Shown piece after piece: positions 27,495 through 38,373 of a stretch of 64,000 nt of DNA. Positions within the stretch are counted from its first letter, which is position 1. Each line of letters opens with the position of its first letter. Below the pieces are notes generated by a model. It did not search any database, was not told the origin of the DNA, and worked only from the letters and a program-made list of their open reading frames with translations. The DNA is from JBBATK01 sp040398805 (GTDB taxonomy: Bacteria > Bacteroidota > Ignavibacteria > Kapaibacteriales > NICIL-2). The stretch is taken from the NCBI GenBank assembly GCA_040398805.1, contig JBBATK010000001.1, positions 124,001 through 188,000 on the forward strand. Reading direction: 5' to 3'. A program made the position numbers and the translations under genes.

Positions 27495-27895
27495 GCGAGG
27501 AAAACTGTAAGCCGGTTTCTGTCTTTCCGACCGAAGCCGGAGAGGCAGTCATGTATCTGGGATGCCCATCGCTGAGCACCTCTTGCAACCTACCCGGTGA
27601 GCGTTTCGAAAAAGAGAAGCGAGCAACTCCTCACTCGTCTTTCGACAAGTCGATCACCCTATTTGGTCTTGCACGACGCGGGGTTTACAATGCCTTCGCA
27701 TTCGCATGCGAAGCGGTGCGCTCTTACCGCACCATTTCACCCTTTCCGCACGGATGCGGTGGTATACTTTCTGTTGCACTTTCCGTTACCGTATCCTTGG
27801 GAATACGGCGCCTTGACGTTATCAAGCGCGTTGCTCTCTCGTGACCGGACTTTCCTCACCGGCACATGGCCGATGCGACTGCCCGTTTTCCTCGC
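27495..27895 (-). ncRNA. rnpB: RNase P RNA, bacterial type A
   Basis: About 401 nt on the minus strand. All main conserved elements are present in order: P1 5' strand GCGAGGAAAAC, GAGGAAAGTCCGG, ACAGAAAG, GGTAAGAGCGCACC, AAACCCCG, ATGACTGCC, ACAGAAACCGGCTTACAG, then the P1 3' strand GTTTTCCTCGC. Ends are set by P1 pairing. It catalyses tRNA 5' end maturation. The gene starts 7 nt after the end of the zinc-ribbon gene, so its promoter lies inside that coding region or it is processed from a longer transcript. Apparent reading frames here are not genes. Confidence 0.97.
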
Positions 27896-27901
27896 CGATT
27901 C

Positions 27902-28627
27902 CTACTCTTCGCTTTCTTGGTGCAATTCTTCGGGGTACAGGATCCGTCCGCAGATCTGGCAGGTGAAGAAGGCATCTTTACTGTTCCGCATCTCCACCTG
28001 TTTCTGGGGCGGGATAGCGCTGAAGCATCCGCTGCACGATCCCTTGCGGGTATGCACCGCTGCATCGCTGTGGAAGGTGCGGATGCGCTCGTATTCCACG
28101 TACCAGTCGGGATTCAACGCCGAAACGATCTTCTTCCGTTGGGTTTGCAGAGTCTTGAACTCGGCGTTCTGTTCGCTGGAAAGATGCTCGAGCTCCTGCT
28201 CCTTCTGCGTCAGCTGGGTTTGTGTCTCCAGCACCTCTGCCTGATAGGCGATGAGAGCGTTCTTGAGATTCTCGTCCTTCAGCGCATGCTGACCGAGTTC
28301 CGTGTCGATGCGGATACGTTCCTGTCGAATGAACTCGATTTCCTTGGTGATCGCATCGAACTCCTTGTTGTTGCGGACGGAGAACTGGGTATCGCCGAGC
28401 TTCGCTTCCTTGTCGGTGAATTCCTGAAGGACGATGTGGCTCTGGTTACGGAAATGTTCGATGTCCGCGAGAGCCTTTTGCGTGTTCTCCACCTGCGCTA
28501 TCTGCTCGCGGAGCGTGGATTCGAGTTTCTTGACTTGCTTGGGAAGGTCTCCCAACTCTTCATGCATCTCGTCGAGCTTTTCGTCTATATGCGCGAGAGC
28601 CGCCATACGTTGTACATCACTGTCCAT
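27902..28627 (-). CDS. Coiled-coil zinc-ribbon protein (C4-type family)
   Basis: A 241-residue cytoplasmic protein. Residues about 10-180 are a long coiled coil rich in Glu, Gln and Lys. The C-terminus is a zinc ribbon with CSGCFSAIPP and FFTCQICGRILY. This is the architecture of the widespread C4-type zinc-ribbon proteins found next to Nif3-family genes in many bacteria, and here too nif3 is the immediate upstream gene. The ATG at 28627 follows GGGAGG; a TTG at 28639 is less likely. The family is linked by others to RNA or ribosome-related roles, but no function is shown here. Confidence 0.85.
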   Translation of the reverse strand: MDSDVQRMAALAHIDEKLDEMHEELGDLPKQVKKLESTLREQIAQVENTQKALADIEHFRNQSHIVLQEFTDKEAKLGDTQFSVRNNKEFDAITKEIEFIRQERIRIDTELGQHALKDENLKNALIAYQAEVLETQTQLTQKEQELEHLSSEQNAEFKTLQTQRKKIVSALNPDWYVEYERIRTFHSDAAVHTRKGSCSGCFSAIPPQKQVEMRNSKDAFFTCQICGRILYPEELHQESEE

Positions 28628-28654
28628 TCTGCCTCCCAATAATTGTAAACCTCT

Positions 28655-29443
28655 TTATCTGTATCGAATCGGATTCGTCGATATCTCGGTGACGAGAACG
28701 TCGACATTTGACCTGCCTTCGAGGACATCATGCAGCACGATGTCGCGAATGGCATGAGGAACGAACTGCTCCATCTCGAAATGACCCGGATCGATGATGG
28801 CTATCTGGCCTTCGGCTCCGAGGAACGTATGATAGCGCACGTCCGCGGTGATGAACACATCCGCCGCCGCTTTCTGTGCATCACCGATGAACGAACTACC
28901 GCTTCCGCACACGATGGCGACCGTCTCTATCATGTCCGTCTTGCCGTTACTCCATCGCACCGGCGACCCGCAGACGCTGCGGACCGTTTCGATGACGGAA
29001 GCCAGGGGAGTGGGAGGGATCTTGCAGACGATTCCCATCCCGTGACCTTCATGCTTCGCATCGGCGACGAGGAGCGACGACACCGACCAACCCATACGAC
29101 GCGCAAACACGGCATTCGTACCGCGCGGATGAGCATCCACATTCGTGTGGGCACTGACGATCGCAATGCCTTCCCGTATCGCCATCTCTACGCACCCACC
29201 CACGCGATCGTCGCTTCTGATGGTGGACAGCGGACGGAAGATGAGGGGATGAAACGTAAGAATGGTGTCGACATTCTTCTGCACGGCTTCCTGCACGACC
29301 GCTGCCGTGACATCCAAGCACACGAGAACGCGCTCGACGTTCACTCTCCCGCTTTGAACAAGCAACCCAAGACTGTCACCATCCATAGCGGTAGCCGGAG
29401 GACAGTGTTGGTGGAGAGAATGGACGAAATCGGATAACAGCAT
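28655..29443 (-). CDS. Nif3-like dinuclear metal centre protein (YbgI/YqfO family)
   Basis: A 262-residue member of the Nif3 family, hexameric proteins with a two-metal site and listed in databases as GTP cyclohydrolase 1 type 2 homologues without proof. Metal-ligand segments are ILTFHPLIF, SAHTNVDAHPRGTN and, at the end, ITADVRYHTFLGAEG plus IIDPGHFEME. It is upstream of the zinc-ribbon gene, a common pairing. A TAGTTTTG box lies 22 nt before its ATG. Confidence 0.92.
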   Translation of the reverse strand: MLLSDFVHSLHQHCPPATAMDGDSLGLLVQSGRVNVERVLVCLDVTAAVVQEAVQKNVDTILTFHPLIFRPLSTIRSDDRVGGCVEMAIREGIAIVSAHTNVDAHPRGTNAVFARRMGWSVSSLLVADAKHEGHGMGIVCKIPPTPLASVIETVRSVCGSPVRWSNGKTDMIETVAIVCGSGSSFIGDAQKAAADVFITADVRYHTFLGAEGQIAIIDPGHFEMEQFVPHAIRDIVLHDVLEGRSNVDVLVTEISTNPIRYR

Positions 29444-29465
29444 GCACGTGCGTTCATGAACACGG

Positions 29466-29473
29466 CAAAACTA
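29466..29473 (-). promoter_or_regulatory. -7 box TAGTTTTG upstream of the Nif3 gene
   Basis: Minus-strand TAGTTTTG, identical to the box of the tRNA promoter at 10408-10415, ends 22 nt before the Nif3 ATG. The -33 position falls in the end of the peroxiredoxin gene and shows no TTTG. Confidence 0.5.
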
Positions 29474-29492
29474 CGAAGAAAGAGTCGCTGAA

Positions 29493-29975
29493 TCAGGATT
29501 TCAGCGACGCAACTGTCGCAACGAGTTCGTCGTAGTTCGGCTCTACTCCCGGGTTGGGTGAAGCCGTCCATGTATAGCGAATGACGCCGTCCGCATCGAT
29601 GACGAACACAGCACGGTTTGCCACTTTATATCCTTGCACGCCTCCGAGGTTCATGAAGCTCACACCGTAGGCATCCGTTGCAACGCGCTCGAAGTCGGAC
29701 AGCAAAGTGAAGTTCAATTGATGTTTCGCGGCGAACTCCTTGAGGACGAAGGGACCGTCCACGCTGATACCCACGACGGTAGCGCCGATGTCGCTGTAAC
29801 GCGTCATGGAGTCACGAAGCGCACATACTTCCTTGTCGCACACGCCGGAGAATGCACCGGGGTAAAACGCCAGGACAACCGGTCCGGCTTGGACGAATGA
29901 CGAAAGGGACTTCTGTTCACGATTGGAATCGTAAAGGGTAACGTCGACAAAGCGGTCGCCTACGGAGAGAGACAT
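29493..29975 (-). CDS. Peroxiredoxin (Bcp/AhpE-like)
   Basis: A 160-residue thiol peroxidase. The peroxidatic cysteine lies in LAFYPGAFSGVCDKEVCALRD, where the second cysteine follows with four residues between, as in BCP-type enzymes with a nearby resolving cysteine. The usual Thr of the PxxxTxxC motif is Ser here. The thioredoxin fold continues with VVGISVDGPFVLKEFAAKH and NRAVFVIDADGVIRYTW. The ATG at 29975 follows a TATTTTTG box 36 nt upstream; longer starts would run through the promoter. Confidence 0.92.
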   Translation of the reverse strand: MSLSVGDRFVDVTLYDSNREQKSLSSFVQAGPVVLAFYPGAFSGVCDKEVCALRDSMTRYSDIGATVVGISVDGPFVLKEFAAKHQLNFTLLSDFERVATDAYGVSFMNLGGVQGYKVANRAVFVIDADGVIRYTWTASPNPGVEPNYDELVATVASLKS

Positions 29976-30011
29976 AGGATGTTCCTGTATGTTGATGATG
30001 AAATAGGAGTG

Positions 30012-30019
30012 CAAAAATA
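30012..30019 (-). promoter_or_regulatory. -7 box TATTTTTG upstream of the peroxiredoxin gene
   Basis: Minus-strand TATTTTTG fits TAnnTTTG, 36 nt before the ATG. No clear -33 TTTG. It supports the short start for the peroxiredoxin. Confidence 0.45.
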
Positions 30020-30186
30020 CACCACGGACACGAACATCATTTCGCTTGTGACCTTTCATGGCATGTGTATTTTGCGGCGATTCTCTGCCGGCCCGACGTG
30101 TACCCTGCAAGCGCCGCGGAGTAAGGGGACGAAGCACCTCGGAGTGCGAAACTCACGAAGAACATTTTTCAACCTCGGAGCTTTTT

Positions 30187-31662
30187 ATGGCCAGATATCT
30201 CAAATCCATAGCCGACTTGACAGCGGAGAGCGGAGATTCCCAATCGCTGAAACGGACGCTCGGTCCCATCAACCTCGTCATGCTCGGCATCGGTGCCATC
30301 ATCGGCGCCGGTCTGTTCGTTCGGACCGCTGCTGCTGCTGCGAACAACGCCGGTCCCGCAGTGACCATCGCGTTCATCGTGGCAGGGTTGGGCTGTGCGT
30401 TCGCCGGACTCTGCTACGCAGAGCTCGCGTCCATGATCCCCATCGCAGGAAGTGCGTATACGTACACGTACGCCACCCTCGGGGAGACGATGGCGTGGGT
30501 GATCGGGTGGGACCTGGTTTTGGAATACGCCATCGGTGCGGCAACGGTCGCCATCGCCTGGAGTGAGTATCTCAACAATCTGCTTCAAACATTTTTCAAC
30601 ATCAGTATTCCCTACGGACTCTGTCATGGGCCGTTCGAGCATCATGTGATAGGCGGGGTGACCATGACCGGTATGATCAACCTGCCGGCTCTCGCGATCG
30701 TCTTGCTGCTCTCGCTCCTCCTCATCCGAGGAACACAGGAATCGGCGTTCGTCAATGGTCTGATCGTCATCACGAAAGTGGCGATCGTCCTCCTGATCAT
30801 CGGACTTGGCTGGTCGTTCATCAACCCCGTGCATCATACGCCGCTGATTCCCGAGCCCACGACGTATGTCGATTCGGTGGGAGTCTCACATAACTATGGC
30901 GGTATTCTAGGAATTCTTGGTGCGGCCGGCGTCGTGTTCTTTGCGTTCATCGGTTTCGATGCCGTCTCGACGGCGGCTCAGGAAGCGCGCAATCCCTCGA
31001 AGGACATGCCCATCGGCATCCTCGGTTCGCTCGTCGTCTGCACGCTGTTGTACATATTGTTCGCGCACGTCCTTACCGGATTGGTTCCCGTGGAGTTCTT
31101 CCGTACCGATGGAAGGGAAGCGTCGGTGGCCAAAGCCATTGCCGTGGCGATGCCAGGGTATGAATGGCTGGGTAAGCTTGTCACGGTCGCCATCCTTGCA
31201 GGATTCTCATCGGTGATCCTCGTGATGCTTCTTGGTCAGTCCCGCGTGTTCTATTCCATGAGTAAGGACGGACTTGTTCCGAAGGTGTTCTCCGAACTTC
31301 ACCCCAAGTACAAGACGCCGTACAAGTCGAATCTCTTGTTCTTCATTCTCGTCGGATTGTTCGCCGCCTTCGTGCCCGGCGATATCGTTGGCGATATGAC
31401 GAGCATCGGGACGTTGTTCGCCTTCATTCTTGTGTGCGCTTCGGTCTGGATGCTCCGTATTCAGCAACCGGACATGCATCGGGCGTTCAAGACGCCGCTG
31501 GTACCTTTGGTTCCCATCCTTGGCATTCTCGTCTGTGCCGCCATGATTTACGGTCTGGGGTGGACGAATTGGCTGCGATTGGGCGTGTGGTTGGCGGCAG
31601 GGATGGTCATCTATCTCGCCTATGGTATCAGGCACTCCAAGGTACGATCACAACAGGGATGA
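30187..31662 (+). CDS. APC-superfamily amino acid permease, cationic amino acid transporter type
   Basis: A 491-residue permease with about 12-14 membrane helices. The first helix shows the APC hallmark GIGAIIGAGLFV; other CAT-type features are GWDLVLEYAIGAATVAIAW and FFAFIGFDAVSTAAQEARNP in the helix 6-8 region. It is of the YfnA/CAT-like group, usually taking cationic or neutral amino acids; substrate is not certain. The ATG at 30187 follows a GGAG element. It is divergent from the peroxiredoxin and followed, after 37 nt, by a second permease of another APC group. Confidence 0.92.
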   Translation: MARYLKSIADLTAESGDSQSLKRTLGPINLVMLGIGAIIGAGLFVRTAAAAANNAGPAVTIAFIVAGLGCAFAGLCYAELASMIPIAGSAYTYTYATLGETMAWVIGWDLVLEYAIGAATVAIAWSEYLNNLLQTFFNISIPYGLCHGPFEHHVIGGVTMTGMINLPALAIVLLLSLLLIRGTQESAFVNGLIVITKVAIVLLIIGLGWSFINPVHHTPLIPEPTTYVDSVGVSHNYGGILGILGAAGVVFFAFIGFDAVSTAAQEARNPSKDMPIGILGSLVVCTLLYILFAHVLTGLVPVEFFRTDGREASVAKAIAVAMPGYEWLGKLVTVAILAGFSSVILVMLLGQSRVFYSMSKDGLVPKVFSELHPKYKTPYKSNLLFFILVGLFAAFVPGDIVGDMTSIGTLFAFILVCASVWMLRIQQPDMHRAFKTPLVPLVPILGILVCAAMIYGLGWTNWLRLGVWLAAGMVIYLAYGIRHSKVRSQQG

Positions 31663-31699
31663 TAAACGACCCGTCGTCGGGTATGTATCGAAAGGAAAC

Positions 31700-33160
31700 A
31701 TGAGCGAGACGAAATTCAAGCAGGACATCACCCTTCTCGATGCCACCATGATCGTGGTCGGCATCATGATCGGTTCAGGTATCTTCATCGTCAGTGCCGA
31801 TATCGCCCGGACCGTCGGTTCTGCAGGTATGCTCCTAGCCGTGTGGGGTATCACCGGCGTCATGACGCTCATCGGGGCCTTGAGTTACGGTGAGCTAGGC
31901 GGGATGTTCCCGAAGGCAGGAGGGCAGTATATCTACCTGCGTGAAGCGTTCAATCCGCTCGTGGCGTTCCTGTACGGGTGGACGTTCTTCATGGTCATTC
32001 AAACCGGTTCCATTGCCGCCGTCGGTGTCGCCTTCGCCAAGTACCTTGCGGTCTTGGTGCCGGCGTTCGATGAATCGCACGTTCTTTTGCGCATCGGAAC
32101 ATTCGCGGTGTCCGTCTCGCAGGTCATATCGATTTCGCTCATCGTCTTCCTCACATGGGTCAATACCCGGGGTATCCGCTTAGGAAAACTCATCCAGAAC
32201 AGCTTCACCTTCGCCAAAATCGTCTCACTGGCCGTGGTCATCTTCCTTGCGTTCTTTGTGTACTATAACGCCGACATCGTCGCGTTGAATCTCAACACGT
32301 TCTGGCAGGGTACACGCATCAAGGCGTGGAACGACAAAGGGATCACGGAGGTGGTGCAGCTGTCCGGCTATTCTTTGCTTGCCGCATTGGCGGTCTCGCA
32401 GGTGGGTTCCTTGTTTTCAAGCGACGGTTGGAACAATGTCACCTTCGCTGCGGCGGAGGTGGTGAATCCCCGAAAGAACATTCCCCGTGCCTTGGCCTTG
32501 GGAACCATCATCGTGACCGTTCTCTACCTGGCAGTCAACGTTGCGTACATCGTCACCTTGCCCGTGACAGGAACGCCGACGGGCGATATCGTGGCTCGCG
32601 GCGTGCAATTCGCCAGTAGCGACAGGGTAGGCGCGGCGTCCGTCGAAATGATGATGCCGGGAATCGGTGCGCAGTTCATGGCCGTGCTCATCATGATTTC
32701 CACGTTCGGCTGTAGCAACGGCATGATCCTCGCGGGAGCTCGCTGCTACTACGCCATGGCTCAAGACAAGCTGTTCTTCCGGAACGTCGGAACATTGAAC
32801 AAGCACGCGGTCCCGGGTGTGGCGTTGTGGACGCAGTGCGTGTGGGCGTGCCTTCTCTGTCTTTCGGGCAAATACGGTGACCTGCTTGATTACGTCGTTT
32901 TTGCCGTGCTGTTGTTCTACATTGCCACCATCACGGGGATCTTCGTCCTACGAAAGAAAATGCCCGACGTCGAGCGTCCGATCAAAGCCGTCGGATACCC
33001 CGTGCTTCCGATGATCTACCTAGCCATGGCGGCATTCATCTGCTTCGTCTTGCTCACGGAGAAGCCGGACTACACATTCCCCGGATTGTATATCGTTCTC
33101 CTGGGCATTCCGGTGTATGTGGCATGGAACCGCCGTAACAGGGAAGCGGCGCGGTCGTAG
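31700..33160 (+). CDS. APC-superfamily amino acid permease, LAT-like type
   Basis: A 486-residue permease with helix 1 motif MIGSGIFIVSADIARTVGS and a later LFSSDGWNNVTFAAAEVVNP stretch, which are typical of L-amino-acid transporter-like exchangers rather than the CAT group encoded just upstream. Twelve helices are expected. AGGAAA precedes the ATG at 31700. The two genes differ enough in sequence that they are not a recent duplication; they probably transport different amino acids from one transcript. Confidence 0.9.
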   Translation: MSETKFKQDITLLDATMIVVGIMIGSGIFIVSADIARTVGSAGMLLAVWGITGVMTLIGALSYGELGGMFPKAGGQYIYLREAFNPLVAFLYGWTFFMVIQTGSIAAVGVAFAKYLAVLVPAFDESHVLLRIGTFAVSVSQVISISLIVFLTWVNTRGIRLGKLIQNSFTFAKIVSLAVVIFLAFFVYYNADIVALNLNTFWQGTRIKAWNDKGITEVVQLSGYSLLAALAVSQVGSLFSSDGWNNVTFAAAEVVNPRKNIPRALALGTIIVTVLYLAVNVAYIVTLPVTGTPTGDIVARGVQFASSDRVGAASVEMMMPGIGAQFMAVLIMISTFGCSNGMILAGARCYYAMAQDKLFFRNVGTLNKHAVPGVALWTQCVWACLLCLSGKYGDLLDYVVFAVLLFYIATITGIFVLRKKMPDVERPIKAVGYPVLPMIYLAMAAFICFVLLTEKPDYTFPGLYIVLLGIPVYVAWNRRNREAARS

Positions 33161-33203
33161 CCCGGATGACGGAACGCCGGCGCTTGCCGTGCGACGGTGT
33201 CCA

Positions 33204-33911
33204 TCAGAATTTCGTGGGAAAGGTGTAACTGAGTCCGATGGAGACACCTGCCGGCGTCGGATTCTTCGCCGAATTGTAGACCGCCGTCAAGCCGTCGTAA
33301 TCGTACGCCGCGAGGTAATCCCTCCCATTGGCGAACAAACCTCCCAGCGCATAACTCGCCATCACATCCAGGTTCAACGTCGATCCTGCGTTCCGCATGA
33401 GGGCAACACGCATACCCGTTTTGACAGAGGGGACGGAACCCAGGTACCTCGTGAACTCCACGCTGCGGTTCGAAACCATGGATGTCTCCTTGTCGGTGTC
33501 GATTTCATAACACGAGCCCGCTACCGGGAGGTCGTAGCTCACGCCAAGGACGAACCCTTGATAGTTGAGGTGGGGAAAAATGGCGATGTAGGAGTATTGC
33601 TCGTGCACGCGCTTCTTATCAACGAACTGCGACTCATACGTTGCAGAGTTATAGCCGAGATCGAGACCGATACTTGTCGAACCGTCACCGGAGAGAACGT
33701 AGCGTGTCGTCAGGCCTATGTCGGGCATGCCCGCAAGTGCCGGACCGGTCTTCCAGCCCTGAGCAACCGCTGTGTTGATACCCGCCTTCGCGTGTAGGTA
33801 GGCACCGGCATGGAAGGTGGCAGTCGTGCCGGCGGATTGCGCATGCATCGCAGAGGAGATGACACACGAGAAGATGACGAGGAAACAGAGCGTACGGATT
33901 TTCATGGTCAT
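33204..33911 (-). CDS. Outer-membrane beta-barrel-type protein
   Basis: A 235-residue protein with a signal peptide ending in SSAMHAQ. The mature part has alternating hydrophobic strands and ends in a strand with terminal Phe (SIGLSYTFPTKF), as in outer-membrane barrels. No family is recognised beyond porin-like barrels (PorT/OmpW-like). ATGs at 33911 and 33905 are both possible. It converges with the permease genes and is divergent from sdhC. Confidence 0.65.
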   Translation of the reverse strand: MTMKIRTLCFLVIFSCVISSAMHAQSAGTTATFHAGAYLHAKAGINTAVAQGWKTGPALAGMPDIGLTTRYVLSGDGSTSIGLDLGYNSATYESQFVDKKRVHEQYSYIAIFPHLNYQGFVLGVSYDLPVAGSCYEIDTDKETSMVSNRSVEFTRYLGSVPSVKTGMRVALMRNAGSTLNLDVMASYALGGLFANGRDYLAAYDYDGLTAVYNSAKNPTPAGVSIGLSYTFPTKF

Positions 33912-34091
33912 GGAGGTATTCGTGAGACAATGGTGCGAAGAGTGCACCCAAGTCAAGATACGATGACGGAGGGAAAGTGCGTGAACGTCGTCACAGAGAT
34001 GAACCCGATGCCGAGTGGCGGACGCTATCAACCGTCTACTCGGAGTATCATGTACTCTTATCCGTTAGTGCACTCCACGCGAAACTTTGTG

Positions 34092-34099
34092 TAGTTTTG
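34092..34099 (+). promoter_or_regulatory. -7 box TAGTTTTG upstream of sdhC
   Basis: TAGTTTTG, the same octamer as the tRNA-Ala and Nif3 boxes, lies 70 nt before the sdhC ATG, in a gap of 258 nt. No TTTG at -33. Likely the promoter of sdhCAB. Confidence 0.5.
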
Positions 34100-34169
34100 C
34101 AATCATTTGCGGGGGAAATCGTACTTCTCCGCACCATTTGTCCAGTAGTATACCACCTCAAGATTCCCT

Positions 34170-34859
34170 ATGGCGACGTCAACATCGATACTCTCATCCA
34201 CGGTCATGCAGAAAGCGGTCGTTGCATTGAGCGGCTTGCTCTTCGTCCTCTTCCTGATAGGACACCTTGCAGGAAATCTTCTCATCTTCACGGGGCCGCT
34301 CGGATTCAACAAATACGCCCAAGGCCTGCGTGATCTGGGTCCGCTTCTCTGGATCTTCCGCATCGTCCTCGTCGCCTCGCTTTTCCTGCACGTCACCCTT
34401 ACCATCAAGCTGCGCGGACGTATGGCGGATGCCCGGCCGGTGGAGTATGCGAAGAAGACACCCGTAGCGTCGACGCTGTTCTCTCGTTCCATGATGTACA
34501 CCGGACTCACCATCCTCGCGTTCGTCATCTTCCATCTTGCCCACCTTACGTGGGGAAAAGTCCAACCGGAACATTACAGCGGTACGTTCATCCTGCCCGA
34601 CGGACGTGCGGTACACGACGTTTACAAAATGACTGTTGCCGGCTTCAATACGTCTTGGATAAGCATCATCTATGTCGCTTGTGTGAGTATGGTCATGCTC
34701 CACTTGCAACACGCCATCCAGAGTGCTGTTCAGACGCTCGGTTTCCGTCATCCGCGGTATACACCCATGGTTCTGAAAACCGGAGCTGCCATTTCCCTGA
34801 TCGTATGGCTCGGCTTCATCTCCATTCCCGTCAGTGTGCTGTCGGGCTTGATCCAATAA
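34170..34859 (+). CDS. sdhC: Succinate dehydrogenase/fumarate reductase cytochrome b subunit
   Basis: Single membrane anchor of the type found in Bacteroidetes, Chlorobi and epsilon-proteobacteria (five helices, two haem b). The 229-residue protein has five hydrophobic stretches and histidines in suitable places (LIGHLAGN, LFLHVTLT, IFHLAHL, LHLQHAIQS) for haem binding. It passes electrons between the SdhB clusters and menaquinone. It is first in sdhCAB, 30 nt before sdhA. Confidence 0.93.
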   Translation: MATSTSILSSTVMQKAVVALSGLLFVLFLIGHLAGNLLIFTGPLGFNKYAQGLRDLGPLLWIFRIVLVASLFLHVTLTIKLRGRMADARPVEYAKKTPVASTLFSRSMMYTGLTILAFVIFHLAHLTWGKVQPEHYSGTFILPDGRAVHDVYKMTVAGFNTSWISIIYVACVSMVMLHLQHAIQSAVQTLGFRHPRYTPMVLKTGAAISLIVWLGFISIPVSVLSGLIQ

Positions 34860-34889
34860 TCCATCGACGATAAGAACAACGGAGCTACG

Positions 34890-36803
<1,914 letters not shown>

Positions 36804-36860
36804 GTCCGATACGATCGTGATGGTTCTTCTACGCACCACGAATAACAAGGAACAGATTCT

Positions 36861-37610
36861 ATGAAGTTGAAATTGAATGTGTGGAGACAGGAAAGCAGTG
36901 CCGCTGCCGGTTCGATGAAACGATACGAGCTGGACAATGTGAGCCCGGACATGAGCTTCCTTGAGATGCTCGACGTCTTGAACGAGGCGCTGCTTGGTCA
37001 AGGTGAACCGCCCATAGCGTTCGAACATGATTGCCGCGAAGGCATCTGCGGATCCTGCGGCATGATGATCAATGGTATCGCCCATGGTCCGGAGAAACTG
37101 ACGACCACGTGCCAATTGCACATGCGAAAATTCTCCGATGGTGACGAGATAACCATCGAACCATGGCGTGCAAGTGCTTTCCCGGTCGTCAAGGATCTCG
37201 TCGTCGACCGTTCCTCCTTCGACCGCGTCATCGCCTCCGGTGGCTACGTAAGCGTCAACACGGGCGGAGTGCCCGATGCCAACGCCATACCGGTCCCGAA
37301 GTCGTCGGCAGACCGTGCGTTCGATGCTGCGGCTTGTATCGGTTGCGGTGCCTGCGTGGCGGCATGCCCGAATGCATCGGCGATGCTCTTTACGTCGGCA
37401 AAGGTCATGCACCTCGGACTCCTTCCTCAAGGTCAGGCTGAGCGCTCCCAGCGTGTGTTGAACATGGTGTCGACGATGGATGAAGAAGGCTTCGGCGGCT
37501 GCACGAACCACTACGAATGTGAAGCTGCGTGTCCGAAGGGGATCAGCGTGGAGTACATCGCGAAGATGAACAAGGATCTTATCCGTGCCTCCGTTGCCCG
37601 TCGGGATTAA
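36861..37610 (+). CDS. sdhB: Succinate dehydrogenase/fumarate reductase iron-sulfur subunit
   Basis: A 249-residue subunit holding three clusters. The [2Fe-2S] ligands lie in CREGICGSCGMMING with a later TTC; the cluster-binding domain has CIGCGACVAACPN and a CTNHYECEAACPKG block for the [4Fe-4S] and [3Fe-4S] sites. It ends sdhCAB and is followed by a strong terminator. Confidence 0.97.
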   Translation: MKLKLNVWRQESSAAAGSMKRYELDNVSPDMSFLEMLDVLNEALLGQGEPPIAFEHDCREGICGSCGMMINGIAHGPEKLTTTCQLHMRKFSDGDEITIEPWRASAFPVVKDLVVDRSSFDRVIASGGYVSVNTGGVPDANAIPVPKSSADRAFDAAACIGCGACVAACPNASAMLFTSAKVMHLGLLPQGQAERSQRVLNMVSTMDEEGFGGCTNHYECEAACPKGISVEYIAKMNKDLIRASVARRD

Positions 37611-37663
37611 GCGGGTAGGGAGATAGAACGATAGCAGATGGACAGAGAATGGATCGACCATAC

Positions 37664-37695
37664 GACAGCGCCCTTGTGGCGCTGTCTTTTTTTTT
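37664..37695 (+). terminator. Intrinsic terminator of sdhCAB
   Basis: Perfect 9-bp stem GACAGCGCC / GGCGCTGTC with loop CTTGT, followed by T9. The T-run overlaps the last codons of the minus-strand SDR gene (stop near 37694). Confidence 0.93.
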
Positions 37696-38371
37696 ATCCC
37701 ATCGGGGAAAGCAGAGGAACGACGAGACCGCTCATGTGCCTGCTGTCCGCGGAGCACAGAGTGTGAATGGTCTGCGCCACGGCCGATGGCTCGATCCAAC
37801 CGTTCTCCTCGCCATTGCTCGCCCACTCCATATTCGCCGGTGTCTTGAGGATGCTTGGAACGATGACATGGGCTCGGATGCCATGCGGACGTCCCTCCTC
37901 CGCCAATGATTGAGTCAACGATATCACAGCGGCTTTGGCGGCGGTGTATGCCGACTTCATCGGAGAGGGCACGAGAACGGATTGTGCGCCGATAGTGACG
38001 AACGTACCTCCGCGCACCTTGAGCTTCGGTAAGGTGCATTGCATGAGGGAAAAGGTCGTCAGCGCGTTCATGTCCATCATGTCATGGAAGGTACCCACCG
38101 AGGTAGACTCGATCGGAGTTCCCGCCGTGATGCCTCCGGCGCAATGGACGACCGCATCGACGACGTGGAGGTGCGCAAGATTCTCCGCAAGCGATGACGC
38201 ATCGGAGAGTTCGGTGACGATGATCGAATCGACGCCCAACGACGTCAGGAGCGTCTCGCTCTTCCGTGAGCGCACACACGCATGAACAGTCCAGAGTTCG
38301 GCGACGAAGACGGCGCAGACGGCTTGGCCCAAGGCCCCGTCAGCTCCGGTGACCACGACGAGAGGTTTCAT
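37694..38371 (-). CDS. Short-chain dehydrogenase/reductase
   Basis: A 225-residue SDR with the cofactor motif VVTGADGALGQAVCAVF near the N-terminus, VVHCAGGI for the NAG-type segment, and the catalytic YTAAKAA. A serine in the preceding IGAQSVLVPSPM stretch could complete the triad. An arginine pair follows the first strand (VRSRK), hinting at NADP. Substrate unknown. It begins 2 nt after the stop of the secreted subtilase gene. Confidence 0.9.
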   Translation of the reverse strand: MKPLVVVTGADGALGQAVCAVFVAELWTVHACVRSRKSETLLTSLGVDSIIVTELSDASSLAENLAHLHVVDAVVHCAGGITAGTPIESTSVGTFHDMMDMNALTTFSLMQCTLPKLKVRGGTFVTIGAQSVLVPSPMKSAYTAAKAAVISLTQSLAEEGRPHGIRAHVIVPSILKTPANMEWASNGEENGWIEPSAVAQTIHTLCSADSRHMSGLVVPLLSPMG

Positions 38372-38373
38372 AT

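Noticed and set aside
27551..28244. Open frames across the RNase P RNA region
   Set aside because: The region is accounted for by conserved RNase P RNA elements; the frames have no family features.
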